NCBI RefSeq assembly: GCF_003589595.1
Contig: NW_020653945.1
Coordinates: 7,814,458 to 7,878,457 of the forward strand
DNA: 64,000 bases
Source of the DNA: Hyposmocoma kahamanoa
Lineage: Eukaryota; Arthropoda; Insecta; Lepidoptera; Cosmopterigidae
Direction of reading: 5' to 3'
The notes beneath the pieces were generated by a model. The model ran no database searches, was not told the origin of the DNA, and was given only the letters and a program-made list of their open reading frames with translations. Positions within the stretch are counted from its first letter, which is position 1; the number at the start of each line of letters is the position of its first letter. The position numbers and the translations under genes were made by a program. Shown piece after piece: positions 10,816 to 22,219 of this stretch.

Positions 10816-11239
10816 TAGAGATGGGAAAAACTGCTTATTTTTTTAAACGTTTATACGTAGTGCTTTTTTAGAAAAAGCGTGCTTTTCTAAACGCTTTTTA
10901 ATTTAAATCTTATAAAATCGTTTAGAAAAAGGTTTAAGCGCATAGACTTTCATGTTAAAAGAAGCTTGCAACGTTGTCTGTTGATAGCGAGCATGCAGGC
11001 AAAGCAAGAGTAGACCACTAAAGGCTTGAAGATAAATAAGTTTATGTGTAAAATACGTAAATAAAATTATTATTCATATTGATGAATTAATTTGTTTAGG
11101 AAACGTAGATGGCGGGACTTGAAACATAAGCAAGTTGTTAACGCTTACGCTTAAAATGAAAAACGTGCTTATGTGCTTATTTTAAAAAGCAAACTTGTAA
11201 GGATTTTTCAAACGTTTTTCGTTTAAACGCCCACCTCTA
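10816..11239. mobile_element. hAT-type MITE with 8-bp target duplication
   Basis: 424 bp. Ends are TAGAGATGGG and, inverted, TAGAGGTGGG (9 of 10 match). The flanks ATTAGGAG (10808-10815) and ATTAAGAG (11240-11247) form an 8-bp target-site duplication with one mismatch. Terminal YAGRG bases plus an 8-bp duplication are the signature of hAT transposons. The interior has GTTTAAACG-rich subterminal repeats and no open frame, so it depended on a transposase made elsewhere. Confidence 0.85.
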
Positions 11240-11249
11240 ATTAAGAGTC

Positions 11250-13070
11250 TGCCGTGTGAGTGACTCGATACATTTCAAAATTCAAAATCGTAATAATATA
11301 CAAAAAAAAAGGTAAACGACTGAGCCGCTCCTTCATCGATATTGAGAATACTTTCCGGTAGATGTCATCACCGTTTACGAATTAACCCGGTGTTAAGTGT
11401 ATTGGCGGTTATTATGTAACACAATCTTATTTACATTTAGGCCTCCCTGCGGTTCAAATTGAATTGATCTAAATAGCACTTCTAACGATAACAAGCTATA
11501 ATGACGGTCATCAAGGTGAACCACTTGGCAAGTGCGTTTGTTAGCAATCGAAATCCACTTTGAATAATAATTCTTCTAAATTTCCCAAAAAAATATTCTT
11601 TTGAATGAAATTTATTTAATACTGCATACTGTTCATTATTCCTTATTACCAGAAACGGAAATAGGTAGATTATTTTTACTTACAATCGTAGAGTATGGTG
11701 TAGAGTAGATAATAACTCTCTTTGAACAATAAGAGATTGCAACTAATTAGAAATTAATAATTTCCTTGCTAATAAAACACAAAAATCAAAATAAGACACA
11801 TTATCTAGCGATATGACCGCCTGTTGTATCTTTTGTCTTTTGTTTTTTTTTTTTTTTGGTTACGTATTTGTTCTTGTGTTCAATAAAGAATACTTCTATT
11901 GTATGTATTGTATAAATCCGTGGAGAAATCTTGTGATCAAACTGGGATTTAAACCAAATGTAAGATAACTGTAATGGAACACTGTTAAGAATCAATTTTA
12001 ATGGGTTATCTCCATATAAGTTTTATTATAGGCACCACGTATTAATCAATTAGAATGCTATGATCTAAAAGGACGCGTAAACGATTTATCAGTATTTAAT
12101 AGTACCTACATATTTAATAAATATAATGCCGTCGTAGTGTTAACTAACCATTTGACAGACTCCTACGCACATGACATGGTCTTCGACAACAGATGTTACA
12201 TGATAAATTGTTTTTATAAAGCGCAAACACATGAAGGTTATTTCTCATGGAATCTAACAATATTTTTATGGTTGTACAGCTATATTCGTCAGTGTTTTGT
12301 AGAAAGGATGTAAGCGACATTTCGAAGATTTTTACAGGGGAGTATGTTTTAGGTTTTAACGACTGTTATTAAAATTATTAATATTAAAATTTATTTATTA
12401 AAATTAAAACTTAAATTTAAATAAAACCAAAACTGCGGAAATGTCCCTTGCGCCCTTTCTACAAAACTCCGATGTATGTATATATATTATTGTATAGTTA
12501 TGTAAGAATTGTATTAATATTTTCCTTTACTATATATTCGTTAGACAATAAGATTTCTTTACACTAGTGCAAACCACGTGTCTAAGTCGTTTAATAAATG
12601 TTATAAGATATACTAGAATGTTTACGTTTGAAGTTCAATAAATATTAACTATTTGTTCAATTAGAGTGGTACTCGTACGATATTAAAAAGTAACAAATAC
12701 CACTGAATAATGATATAATGAAGCCTATAAGACGCCAGTCGAACTCTATGTAATTTTTTCGACCTATAGACCTATCCGCATACTTTCCAATGGAAGAGAG
12801 TATTAAATATCCCCAAGGGAATGTAATCATAATGTGGCAACAATAAGCCAATTCGAAATCTTACGCCGAGAAGCAAATTCCCAAACAGCTGACTGTGATT
12901 CACAAACACAACACTACTTTGCACTTGTTTGTCTTAACACTTGTCGCAAAACGCAGTCCACTGCTACTTTTGAACCCAAAAGTGGTGCGTGCGTTCTAAT
13001 CCTCAAAGAAGAGCGTTCCGATCAAGAAAACTAAAAATTTTAAAAATGTCCGATTTTTAATATATTTTTT
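11250..13070. other. Stretch without a recognised gene
   Basis: AT-rich. The open frames at 11801-11995 and 12657-12851 (minus) and 12834-13034 (plus) show no family motif and no strong splice context. Low-complexity T runs at about 11840-11860. Confidence 0.5.
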
Positions 13071-13074
13071 AAAC

Positions 13075-13640
13075 GGTGCGCTAGCTAGCCTGTGCGCGTC
13101 GGTTCGGAAGCGGTAACATACTGGCGCAAACGCCACCGCGTGCCGTACGGACGCCGCCGCAGCCCGCTTCTGCCATTGAGTCAGAAAGTAGGGGCGTCAC
13201 ACTCGTAATAAGTGCATGTAATTTTCCGCTTATCTCGCTTACAATTAACATTGTGATCACTCTGGCGATGTTTACACGATTTCTCGTTCAGATTACTTTA
13301 TTTATGTATCACAGACCAGAGAAAGTAGTCTTTATTCGTTATCTCAACAATGAATTGGATAAGTGCAAATGTACATTTCACGACGTTCATGAGTAGTAAA
13401 CCTTTGATCTCCAATAACATTTACACAAGATATTTCTAATTATTTAGATGAAATAAAACTCAAGTAAGTATACACTCAAAGTCGTCTTTCGTATGGGTTA
13501 TTGGCAGCCCTACTAACCCATTAAGTAGTGACAACAGTAAAATAGTAACTAAACTATCAGCGAGAGTCGCGCCGGAGCCACAGTCGTACGCCGTCGCCGA
13601 TAGTGTCAGACACTGATATTCAAACATCGAACAGGACCGT
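13075..13640. promoter_or_regulatory. Two CpG-rich islands, candidate promoter or enhancer
   Basis: 13075-13185 and 13556-13620 are strongly GC- and CpG-rich in AT-rich surroundings (for example GACGCCGCCGCAGCCCG and GCGAGAGTCGCGCCGGAGCC). Neither carries a convincing open frame with splice sites. Such islands in insect introns are often promoters, 5' untranslated exons or conserved enhancers. Function is inference from composition only. Confidence 0.3.
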
Positions 13641-14179
13641 CATGTTGCCATGTTGGTGTGTTATAATGATGAATCAGCCAGCAAAATTCTTTAGCGTAGT
13701 GCATTTTGAATAGAAAATGCATTGTACAGTCGCGCTGAATGTTGATGCGCTTTTGTTTGTTGTTTAGTTAAAGGTGTTTAGAGCCAATAGTAAATTAATT
13801 AACTGCCAATATTTATTCCTTGAACAATAGCTACTGAATGTAAAAATAGAAATATTTAAAAATAGAAAATGTAAATTTATCAGACAAGACATACTGGCTG
13901 GTAAATTTAGAGTCCAGACAGTTCGATCCAACTCCTTGCTACCACAACCTATAGAATGCAGGTGGGATTGTGCAGCGTACATGACTAACTAAATTACATG
14001 CACAGCTCAGTGTACCATAACAGCTAACTGTAAATATCATGAAACGGACATTTTAGACGGACAAACGGACGGATTGCCAAGTTTTATTTATACCTAAAAC
14101 AATAACACACGTTTGGTAATAACCAACTCTCTCCATCAGGTCCTTTTTTTAAACAAAATTTACAGAGGCCTAATGCCAC

Positions 14180-14199
14180 GGTACAATATATATTGTACC
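14180..14199. repeat. Perfect 20-bp palindrome
   Basis: GGTACAATATATATTGTACC is identical to its reverse complement. Imperfect pairing continues outward between GGCCTAATGCCAC and GACCTCGTGGGA-like sequence. Possibly the centre of an old hairpin MITE. Confidence 0.7.
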
Positions 14200-14985
14200 T
14201 AGACCTCGTGGGATCTCGTCGATTAGAAACATACTACGGAAGAACTTAAATTTATTACATGCCCTTAGAAGAATATCAACTGATAAAATAAGCAACACAA
14301 ATTACATTATCAATTTTCCACTGATTCCATTATCTTTCGTTTATGACTAAACAAACTTTGTATTTGTTTGACCGCATCGATAAGTTTGTAGCGTCCTGTG
14401 TGTTGGTTACAAAACCCCTGCGTTTCATGAATGTTCAATAGCTCGTCTCGATTGGCTGGAACCACACCTTTTAAGTCGTTGCAAAAGGCGATGGCGCTTT
14501 CAACTTAATTGAAGTTTAAAATCAGTGGACAGCGTTTATTTACAGGAACAACCATATTTAGGTATCTGTAGCTGCTTTTCGATACACCATATTTGGTATG
14601 TAGGTGTAAATGTAGTTTATCAATCATTGTTTTACAAGTTTAGACATTCGCGCCTATGGCGGGTGTAATGCTATGTATAAAACGATAATGCCGGATTAGA
14701 TGAACTAGGAATTTATTGTGGAGATATTTACAATGTGAGCTGATCGCAGACAGATGGAAGAAGACACTAGGAATAAAAAAGTGAATATGTAGTCAAGGTG
14801 AAAATAGTGATGTGCACTGCTAATAGTGCGTTGCCACACGCGCTTTGTTTTTTTTTCCGACTCTTTATTTTTGGAACTCACTTAAAATAACTACTCATTG
14901 CAAATTAAACTATTTCTGCGCATCTAAATTGTATATATTTGCTTTTTTCTAACAAACCACAGCTGACATCCGTGAACATTGGAAA

Positions 14986-15066
14986 TGTGAAGAACCCGAA
15001 ACGTTGTTTTGTTTGAAAAAACAAATAAATTTAGATCTGAAAGAAAATGCTTCATTTCCAATAGCG
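14986..15066. repeat. Fold-back family E, right-arm fragment
   Basis: CCGAAACGTTGTTTTGTTTG, AAAAAACAAATAAATTTAG, then GCTTCATTTCCAAT and AGCGAAAAC match the right arm and tail of the 52.6-kb copy. The left arm is not recognisable. Confidence 0.65.
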
Positions 15067-15499
15067 AAAACTTTAGAACTCAGTAACTATTTACTTACTT
15101 CAATAAATAATTAAAATAAGGTAGCGTACGTAAGGTAGGTAGTGTACCGTTAACATGTAGGTATATTAGGTTTTAAGAATAGAACACATATTTTATAGAT
15201 CAATATAACAATGGCTACTAGTGTAGTCTTTCTTGGCAATTGGTGGGCTTTTCCTGTAGGTACTTCAAGTTGTAGGGACAGGAAAATCGAAACGATATTC
15301 GATCTACAAGGAAGTACATCAAGGAAACAAAACTATTACACGTGATATAGCTGTTTAGTTATTTATAAATACGCCTTTACCTATACAAATACCTAGGAAA
15401 AGAAAGTGTTTCTCGGATCTAAAATTTTTCAAATAAACCAAAACCAAAAAAGCTTTGTTAACAAAGCTACGGTAAAAAATACCCTTAAAAACGAAAAAC

Positions 15500-15709
15500 A
15501 ACAATCTGTAACAAGCACATAGAAAAATTCGTAAGGTCCGCTAGTTCGATCCCTGGATTAGTTGGCATAGCAGCTGGCACGTTTTTCTGGAAGACGTTTG
15601 TTCGAATCCAGCCGGATCGCAGTAATTTTTTCTAAGTGTTTTCTTCTTCTAAGTGTTCTCATCTTTGTATTGTATTATAATTATAACAAACTGGTGGAGC
15701 AATTTCCCA
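15500..15709 (+). mobile_element. tRNA-like element with terminal inverted repeat, family G, copy 2
   Basis: Plus orientation. ACAAGCACATAGAAAAATTC is followed by a tRNA-like region with GTTGGCATAGCAGC and the TpsiC-arm string GTTCGAATCCAGCCGGATCG. The outer end TTATAATTATAACAAACT, GGTGGAGCAATTTC is the inverted form of the GTGAAATNAYTCCACTAG terminus seen at 10231. This shows that the terminal repeat exists at the other end too. Confidence 0.8.
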
Positions 15710-15775
15710 AAAATAATTGGATATAATGGTGGTCAAACATCATGACATTCAATAAACTTATAAGTTACAAATATT

Positions 15776-15836
15776 CACGATTCCGATCAGAAAAATTGTT
15801 TCATTTCCTATGAGTAACAATCGGGAAATCCTAAGT
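15776..15836. repeat. Fold-back family E, tail fragment
   Basis: CGATTCCGATCAGAAAAATTG and TTTCATTTCCTATGAGTAAC, AATCGGGAAA match the outer end of family E. Confidence 0.6.
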
Positions 15837-15839
15837 ACA

Positions 15840-16625
15840 CGATATATACCAAACATCATTCCAGACTTTCAACGTGTTCCGTTTAATTCGAATGACCATT
15901 TTTGTCCACGTCTACTTTCCACGGCGAGATTGTAGACAAACGTGTCTCTATAAAAACAGATTCAAGTAGTTTTCTAATATTGCCTTTTCTAACTTGTCAT
16001 TAGATTGTAATGACCGAACATACATACCTATGTACACGAAATAACATTTTCAATACAGATGCGCAAATAACTGCAGCTCGTTGTTGTTTTGCGGAAAAGT
16101 ACTTAAATAGGTTTAGAAAATTAAACCATAGACTCACTAAATTGGCATAAATAAATAAGTTTTATTTTATTTTATTTAGTGTCTCAACATTTTGTTTATA
16201 AAACAAAAATCTACAGGCTGAATGCATATCACTGCATTTTAAATTTTGATTTGTTATGAATAAACCTTTAATCTCATGCGTAACACGAATCGTCATTTTT
16301 AAATGGAGTAGGAGGGGGTTGATGCGAGGCGGTCACGTTACCCTTGAACATTTGCTTTTTTTTTAATTATTGCTGGCCATGGAAACAAAGTCCTTCAGCC
16401 GAAAACATAAACGTTTAATTATATTTCTGTAAATATGGCCACCACAAAGAGGATAGGCAATTTGAGGCGGTGTGCTTGGATTGACTCGGGATTCCTTAGA
16501 ACGGGCCGATACGGGTATTTTAGTTCGAGATTCGTATAGTTTCGCGTTTTAATCTTCGATTAAGGCACAATAGCACTATCCTATTCCACTTTAAACTAGA
16601 TTTCACAAAATAATTGAAAGTCAAA
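15840..16625. other. Stretch without recognised features
   Basis: AT-rich, with a TTTTATTTTATTTTA run near 16160. No coding segment found. Confidence 0.5.
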
Positions 16626-16629
16626 ATAA

Positions 16630-16810
16630 AAACGACACTTTTCCCTCCAAAAGGCCCAGAGCGAATCTTGAACATTTGCAACACCTATGTGTTGCCAGCC
16701 TTTGAGAGCCCTATTTACTCGCTTTTTGAAGAACCCCGTGTCACATCACAAAGGAAACACTTCAAAAGGGAGCCCATTCCGGACTTTGCAGGTTCTCGGG
16801 TATTCGGGTA
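16630..16810 (-). pseudogene. LINE reverse-transcriptase ORF, C-terminal remnant
   Basis: Read on the minus strand the frame gives R-N-G-L-P-F-E-V-F-P-L-stop-C-D-T-G-F-F-K-K-R-V-N. It continues with R-A-L-K-G-W-Q. The pattern '(W)N-x-LP-x-x-VFP ... FK-x-x-V-x-x-x-L-x-G-x-Q' is the familiar carboxyl end of insect non-LTR retrotransposon reverse transcriptases (Jockey/CR1-like). An in-frame TGA lies after V-F-P-L. Only the last 55-60 residues remain, as expected of a 5'-truncated insertion. The plus-strand 67-codon open frame here is its shadow. Confidence 0.7.
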
Positions 16811-17324
16811 TTTGTAATCACATTTTGATTTGCCCGATATTATGAAAATACCTTCGCCCGACATTTTGATTGAAACGCAAGTTGCAAATGGTTATTTCTT
16901 TTCACGGATATTTAGGGTGGAGTGTCACATTGTTATATTGTTTGCAATATCCTATTTTTGCCCTAGTAAAACATTATACCATTCCATTAAAAAAAATGCA
17001 TTTATTGTAATTTTTAAAGGTCCTATCTGATCACCGTCTACAAATTTTCTGAAGTAAAACAAAAAGGGCTCAAAAAACTGGCAAAATAAATCTATTACAA
17101 TTCATATATATTTACAAATTCATTTTCAACAAATCTTTTTATAATTTATGTAAAGTTGCCACGGAAATTTCTAGATAATCAGAGACAATTCAAGTTCATT
17201 TAGGACAATTTTTACAGTAGTGGTAAAGACGACCAATCACAATTTACAGACAGGACGTTCTAAATCAATTATTGAAATAAATCGACTTCAAAGAGCTCAC
17301 CACACACAGCACAGCTGATTACTA

Positions 17325-17415
17325 TTCAGGGCGAGCGGCGAGCGCTCTACGGGAACGGCGATGTGCGCCAAACGAGCCTTAACTTTCCCATTACGTCGCG
17401 CGCTTTTATGAGTCA
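17325..17415. promoter_or_regulatory. CpG-rich island
   Basis: GGGCGAGCGGCGAGCGCTC and TTACGTCGCGCGCTTTTATG stand out in an AT-rich region. No coding frame with splice sites. Candidate intronic regulatory element; composition is the only evidence. Confidence 0.2.
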
Positions 17416-18204
17416 CGACAGCCATTAATTTCGTATGACAAATCAAAGGCATCGTCCTCAAAAAAACGGGGAATTACTTGCTATACGTTGATAACTACTG
17501 CAATATCAAGTAGTAATTTGAACTCCTATCCCTTTAGGCAATTACTCCGCGTTGCAAAAATGCAACTTTGTTTATAAAATCTGCTGTAAATTGCTTACAT
17601 AGAAGTTTTCTAAGTGATCCAAACGTGTTCCAAGTCATGTTAAGATTGTTTAGATTTGTTTGTCAGCGCATTTATTATTTACTTCTCATGTAGCTCATGT
17701 AGCGTAAAGTACAATGTTTCAAAGGCGATGTTCTAAAACTATGATGGAACTCGAGAGTGACAACAAAAAATACTTAAAACTTCGGTACTAAATTAGAAAT
17801 TCGTTTCGTCAGCCGAACCGGCAACGTCTGCTATTTCGGAGATGTCAATCGACCCCTTGTTTCGTCGACTTACAAAATATGCCAAGATGAGAGATCGTTG
17901 ACTCCTTGATATTTCGATAATTTGACACAAAAAATCGGTATATTAATTTCCTTATGATAATGAAAATCGTAAAGTTAATGGAGACATAAATATTGTTCTG
18001 CGAGACCGTTCACATGAAGTAGCCAAAAATATCTATACTTACATAACCTATTGCATTAAATCCAAAAATACCCTTATTACTTAATTACATTATTTCATAC
18101 CTTATTAAGAATGTTACACATACATTCGTGTCTCCAAGTTCTGTCACAAGAATACGTAGATAAAAGCCCTTTATAAATAATTGTTTTGCAAATGTCCAAG
18201 AGTG

Positions 18205-18210
18205 TTTATT
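18205..18210 (-). terminator. Candidate poly(A) signal AATAAA
   Basis: AATAAA on the minus strand, 18 bases after the stop codon of the candidate terminal exon 18228-18430. It is close to the stop but usable. In an AT-rich genome this hexamer is common, so it only adds weight to the exon call. Confidence 0.25.
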
Positions 18211-18227
18211 TTGCACTCGTTGCCGTC

Positions 18228-18430
18228 TCACTCGGCAGTTCTGCATTCACATTCGTTGTACAGATAGATCGTCAAGTGTCTGCGCCAGAGGAAGCGAGTC
18301 ACGCCAATTAAAACGAACGGCCCTAATTGTAACCATTTTAGCTCGATTGCGCCAGAGGGCGGCGTCGAGCCCTGCCCCTGTGTGTCAAATTGCAATACTG
18401 TTTGTTCTAACGGGTTACCCAACATAGCGT
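18228..18430 (-). CDS. Candidate terminal exon of the minus-strand PH-domain gene
   Basis: Minus-strand acceptor CCATGCTTTTAG at 18431-18442 opens a frame of 67 codons ending in TGA at 18228-18230. The first two bases (AC) complete the codon left by the G that ends the exon 19507-19690, giving GAC (Asp), so the phase fits. The predicted segment begins D-A-M-L-G-N-P-L-E-Q-T-V-L-Q-F-D and ends in a basic, aromatic stretch (F-L-W-R-R-H-L). I recognise no domain. Against it: phase agreement has a one-in-three chance, and CTCTGGCGC occurs twice, which could point to a decayed repeat. Alternative: intronic ORF by chance. Confidence 0.25.
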
Positions 18431-19309
18431 CTAAAAGCATGGAGTTAATCGTTACAAATACATTCGAATTTCGTAAGATCTGAGAATAGAGAACTGTTTA
18501 TCCTCAGGTGAACGCTAACCAAATGATCAGGTGTTATAAATCTTATTCCTTCTCGTATCCACAGAATATTAACGTCAAGAGCACATTTGCGATAGCAACA
18601 CGTAGTTCTTACTTAGTAAGACTGTGATTGGTTTTATTGTCAAAATAACCACAGTCAGTGGATATTTTTTATTTATTTACGTATATACGTATGAGTAAAA
18701 AATGCTCCGTTATTCTGAATCTGCAACTTCTAAACATCAATCATTAACAATCACTAATCTATGCATTGGCACTTAATTAACACTGGTTTCTAACTCAGAA
18801 TTATTCAAAAAAGACCTTAACCGTAGATATTACAGTGGGACGATGTGATGATGCAACTAAGAGAAGTTAAACGTCAAAGTATGCAGGAGCATGAAACTCG
18901 AGACTAATCGATTGGTGCCGGGTGGGTGCGCGAGCGCGTCTGCAGCGTCATGGGGCGGGCAAAGGAAACAAGATTGTAATATATTATGAAGAGAACATTT
19001 CTCTTAAACAATTTTTCGACGCGTAAGCTGATGCTAGCTTACTGAACTATATATGGCTCTAACTAATAATGTTTAACAAGACAAGGTAGGTAGGTTGCGA
19101 TATAAATTTACACATATATGTAGAGAGCTAATTAACGAGTAATTGCGCGAAATTGATTGTATGCTAATAGTTTGGTGTTTAAGCCAGCCATCAAAGCTGA
19201 AAAACCTATGATGTTTTGTTTTCGTGAATTATGCCAACATACGTCCTGTCAATTTATTTAAAATCTAAATCCGATTAAATGTTTCAATGAGCAGCAATTA
19301 ACGTCTAGT

Positions 19310-19480
19310 CCCGCCATCTGCTATGTAATTTTGGAAGTATGATTACAACGCCACCTATTATTGGGTAGATATACTACTAACTATCTTAGCAAGCCAATTA
19401 ATATCTTAGTAGTAATACTACTCGACCGTAGATGGCGCTCACAACCATATTATAACTTTTATAAGTATTAGATGGCGCTA
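19310..19480. promoter_or_regulatory. Cluster of AGATGGCGC motifs (CTCF-like)
   Basis: TAGATGGCGCT occurs at 19429-19439 and TAGATGGCGCTA at 19469-19480 on the plus strand. CCCGCCATCTGC at 19310-19321 is a related motif in the opposite direction. AGRTGGCGC is the core of the insect CTCF insulator motif. The cluster lies 27-200 bp from exon 19507-19690. Binding is inference; the same string can also sit in repeats, and a related GTAGATGGCGGG occurs in the hAT MITE near 11106. Confidence 0.35.
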
Positions 19481-19506
19481 TACGCTGTAAAAATAATGTG
19501 TCGTAC

Positions 19507-19690
19507 CTTGAACAGGGATAGCTCGTAAAGAAACGGCATCTTCTTCGATTTCATCTTCTGCCTCCTCTTCGGTGATGGAAGGTGGCGCCGCCCAGCACCG
19601 TAGTCGTACTCCTGCATTCCCCGCGTTTCCACCATCTAATCTCACTCTAGGAAGACTCCGAGTTGTGTACTCGCCGTTGTTATTGGCAAC
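19507..19690 (-). CDS. Internal exon, acidic segment, minus-strand PH-domain gene
   Basis: 184-bp exon on the minus strand. The acceptor is TTTTTCATTTACTAG just above 19690, and the donor is CAAG/GTACGA at 19507. Only one of three frames is open. It starts at a codon boundary with V-A-N-N-N-G-E-Y-T-T-R-S-L-P-R, passes through G-V-R-L-R-C-W-A-A-P-P-S, then a strongly acidic run E-E-E-A-E-D-E-I-E-E-D, and ends A-V-S-L-R-A-I-P-V-Q plus one base. Codon use is balanced and GC-richer than its surroundings. The preceding candidate exon (35784-35905) ends exactly at a codon boundary, so the two can be joined without a shift across an intron of about 16 kb. I recognise no domain in this part; it may be the variable loop and following region of the PH domain begun upstream. 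Missed by ATG-based ORF calling. Confidence 0.65.
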
Positions 19691-20597
19691 CTAGTAAATG
19701 AAAAATTCAAGTTAAATAAGAATTGTGTAAATACCCAGTACAACTCGGGCTTCAATAATGCGAAAAGATTCAAATGACCCAAACAGAAAAAACAAAAAAC
19801 CCTTTTCGTCGCATGTGGCATCTGTCAAGATAATTTTTTGGCATTTTACGGCAGCTGTTGTTACTAAAATGCTGGTTACAGTTTCTTGGATAGAAGTTTG
19901 TGAACTAAGTAGATTTCTTGACGCAGTGCTCATGTGCACTGCATAAAATTTCGATAAGTTAGCAACAACACCATAGTTACCATATACACAAAACACTCGT
20001 CAATCCAACAAAGATGAATGGTATCAAGTCACTAATTACGTCACAAAGAGTAGATACAAACTATGCAACTCATAAAAATAAGTGACCAGTTCATTGATTG
20101 ATAATATTGTGCTATAAGATCGCGATAGTTTGCGTGCACGAACACGGATAAACGACCCGCATTCATATCTTGGCGATTATAAATCGTTTGCTATCATTGA
20201 AAGATTCACTTTTGTTGACTAAGTTTTTTAATCGATTGGGTTAAAATTTTGGCAAAGTGATTGAATGAGTGAATAATTCTGATATCAGAATCCTACATGC
20301 GTTTACTACTAGGAGCTTTACTGCTACTAAAATACACACTTTTGAGTGACTTTAGTTAGTTGTATCTTACACAAATTTTAGCTCATAATTCAATTTTGCA
20401 ACAGAATTTGTACCTACTATTAGAACATTCGTCTTCATAAGACTATCGCTTCAAGAGATCTACTAATAACCAGTAGACCTTAAAAGTGACTGCTTCCTTA
20501 ATCGTTGCCGTTACCTTAATCTTAAAGAGCGAATTATCAATCAATCGTTATAATCGGCTCTATGATTTCAACTTCAATATGTTAATATAAAAACAGC

Positions 20598-20708
20598 TTA
20601 CGAGTCGATGGGCTGGTTCCGTGGGAACCATTCGCCGCGTTGGCGCACCACAAGCATAAACAACACCTTATAGGGTACCTCTGGATGCTCAAGAACCCTT
20701 TTACATTG
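20598..20708 (-). other. Short coding-like open frame, unassigned
   Basis: Thirty-six codons on the minus strand, including R-V-L-E-H-P-E-V-P-Y-K-V-L-F-M and then R-Q-R-G-E-W-F-P-R-N, ending in TAA. A donor-like GTAAGC overlaps the stop. GC-richer than its flanks. Its phase would not fit directly in front of exon 19507-19690 and no good acceptor precedes it. It may be a transposon ORF remnant. Confidence 0.25.
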
Positions 20709-21063
20709 TCAGATGATGTTTGATATAAATCAATATCAATCAGCAACGTGAATCAATGAGAGATCTTTTCGATTGTGATTTGATAAAATGTTTCTTTGCT
20801 TTCTCAATGGATGATAGTTTAACTTAAGTTTAACTTAATAATAATAATCTACGACAGTTAAATCATTTCAAAAAGTTCACGTAATGCAGTCGAAGAAAAG
20901 ACGTGTGAACTGCACCCCTTTTTTTAACAAATAGAGAGTATGATTGCTATCAACTCACTTTGGTATCAGATCTATTTATATCAGATCGCAGATAGTGACT
21001 TATCCATTCTAGAGCCATTTTTTCCAACATGACCAATACCTTTTACTTTTTCTTTGTATTTTT

Positions 21064-21500
21064 TTTTTGTAAACCTCCTTGTGGAAGAGTTCGTCTGGGA
21101 ATGTACTGCCACCTTACCTATTTCTGCCGCCAAGCAGTAATATGAGTGTTACTGCGTTCCGGTTTGGAAGGGTAAGGGTGCTGGGGAAATTACAGGCACT
21201 TGGGACTTATCAACTAATGTGTCAAGACGACGGGTGCAGTGGCAGTGCCCCTAAGATCTTTGCGATTTAAAGCTCTGAGTGACACTGCATCTGTTATGGA
21301 CAGGCGTGTCGCTTACCAGGGCCACAACTCATTCGCCCCGTTACTTAGGATCGTATTCCAGACCTATACTCAATACTCAAGTCAGGACTTGAGTATTGCA
21401 GTGGGCACTGAAAATCATACTCAAGTCTGCTCAAATCCTGACTTGAGTATTGAGTAGAGTTCTGGAATACGACCGTTAGTATCCTAAAAAAAACCAAGCC
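21064..21500 (-). repeat. Interspersed family C, copy 4, interrupted by a palindromic MITE
   Basis: Minus orientation. CTCCTTGTGGAAGAGTTCG, CTATTTCTGCCGCCAAGCAG, TGCGTTCCGGTTTGGAAGG and GCCACAACTCATTCGCCCCG match the family consensus. The element resumes after the MITE at 21476 with TTAGTATCCTAAAAAAA. Removing the insert restores the expected family C sequence. Confidence 0.85.
21348..21475. mobile_element. Palindromic MITE P, copy 1, TTA target duplication
   Basis: 128 bp. Ends GGATCGTATTCCAG and, inverted, CGGTCGTATTCCAG; the interior is built from ACTCAATACTCAAGTC and its complement, so the whole element folds. TTA flanks both ends (21345-21347, 21476-21478). The insertion sits inside family C copy 4, which fixes the order of events. 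The 3-bp TTA duplication suggests a PIF/Harbinger-type transposase. Confidence 0.85.
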
Positions 21501-22011
21501 ATTAGTTTCTTTGTGCTGCCATTGCATTTATTATTTATCATAAGCGTCACAGAACTATATATAAGGCTAACTCCCATGCTTCGCTATACAACTCGAGCCT
21601 CTCATAGTCTACGATAAATGCCAATATCAATCCTCACATGGTACTACAGAATCCTAAGCATTTAAGCACGTTAACGTCGGAATAACTGTACCGTGACGGA
21701 ATATCGATATACATAACATATCAAGTACGATTACTCCAAGTCACATGATACTTAACATTCTATAATAGCCTTGTGACTCCTCTCAAATGCTACTCATATT
21801 ATACTCAACAATCATGTTCATATCAATAATAGATGGATTATTATTGTAATACCTTTGCAACGTTCTATTTTAAATTGAGCACACTTTAAAACCATTTAAA
21901 GACGACCGTCAATGCCGAGGAAATGAATAATGTAGGCACAGGTTTCGGATTTTGGACCGGCTTATCGTAAATAGAACGGAAGACATCAACGGCGTCCATA
22001 CCTCACCATAG

Positions 22012-22214
22012 TCAGTACAGAGTGCTAAAGAAACCGACTTCAAAAGTCATTCATCCACTAGCTTGCCACCCTTAGAGGTGGAATACTGTTTCCAACAAAA
22101 AAAGAATCAACAAAATCGGTTCACAAATGCTTAAAACTTATCGCGTAACATTCATACAAAAAAAAAACACACAGTCGAATTGAGAACCCCTCCGTTTTTT
22201 TGAAGTCGGTTCAA
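22012..22214 (+). repeat. Interspersed family B, copy 2 (internally deleted)
   Basis: ACCGACTTCAAAAGTCATTC, TTGCCACCCTTAGAGGTGG, TTTCCAACAAAAAAAGAATC and terminal TTTGAAGTCGGTT. The GAAATCGGTTAGCGG and TTTGAATGGGATCAC blocks are missing. Confidence 0.8.
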
Positions 22215-22219
22215 AATAA

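Noticed and set aside
20598..20708. Exon directly upstream of exon 19507-19690
   Set aside because: A donor at its end would leave two bases, which shifts the next exon into a frame with a stop after 15 codons; kept only as an unassigned coding-like island.
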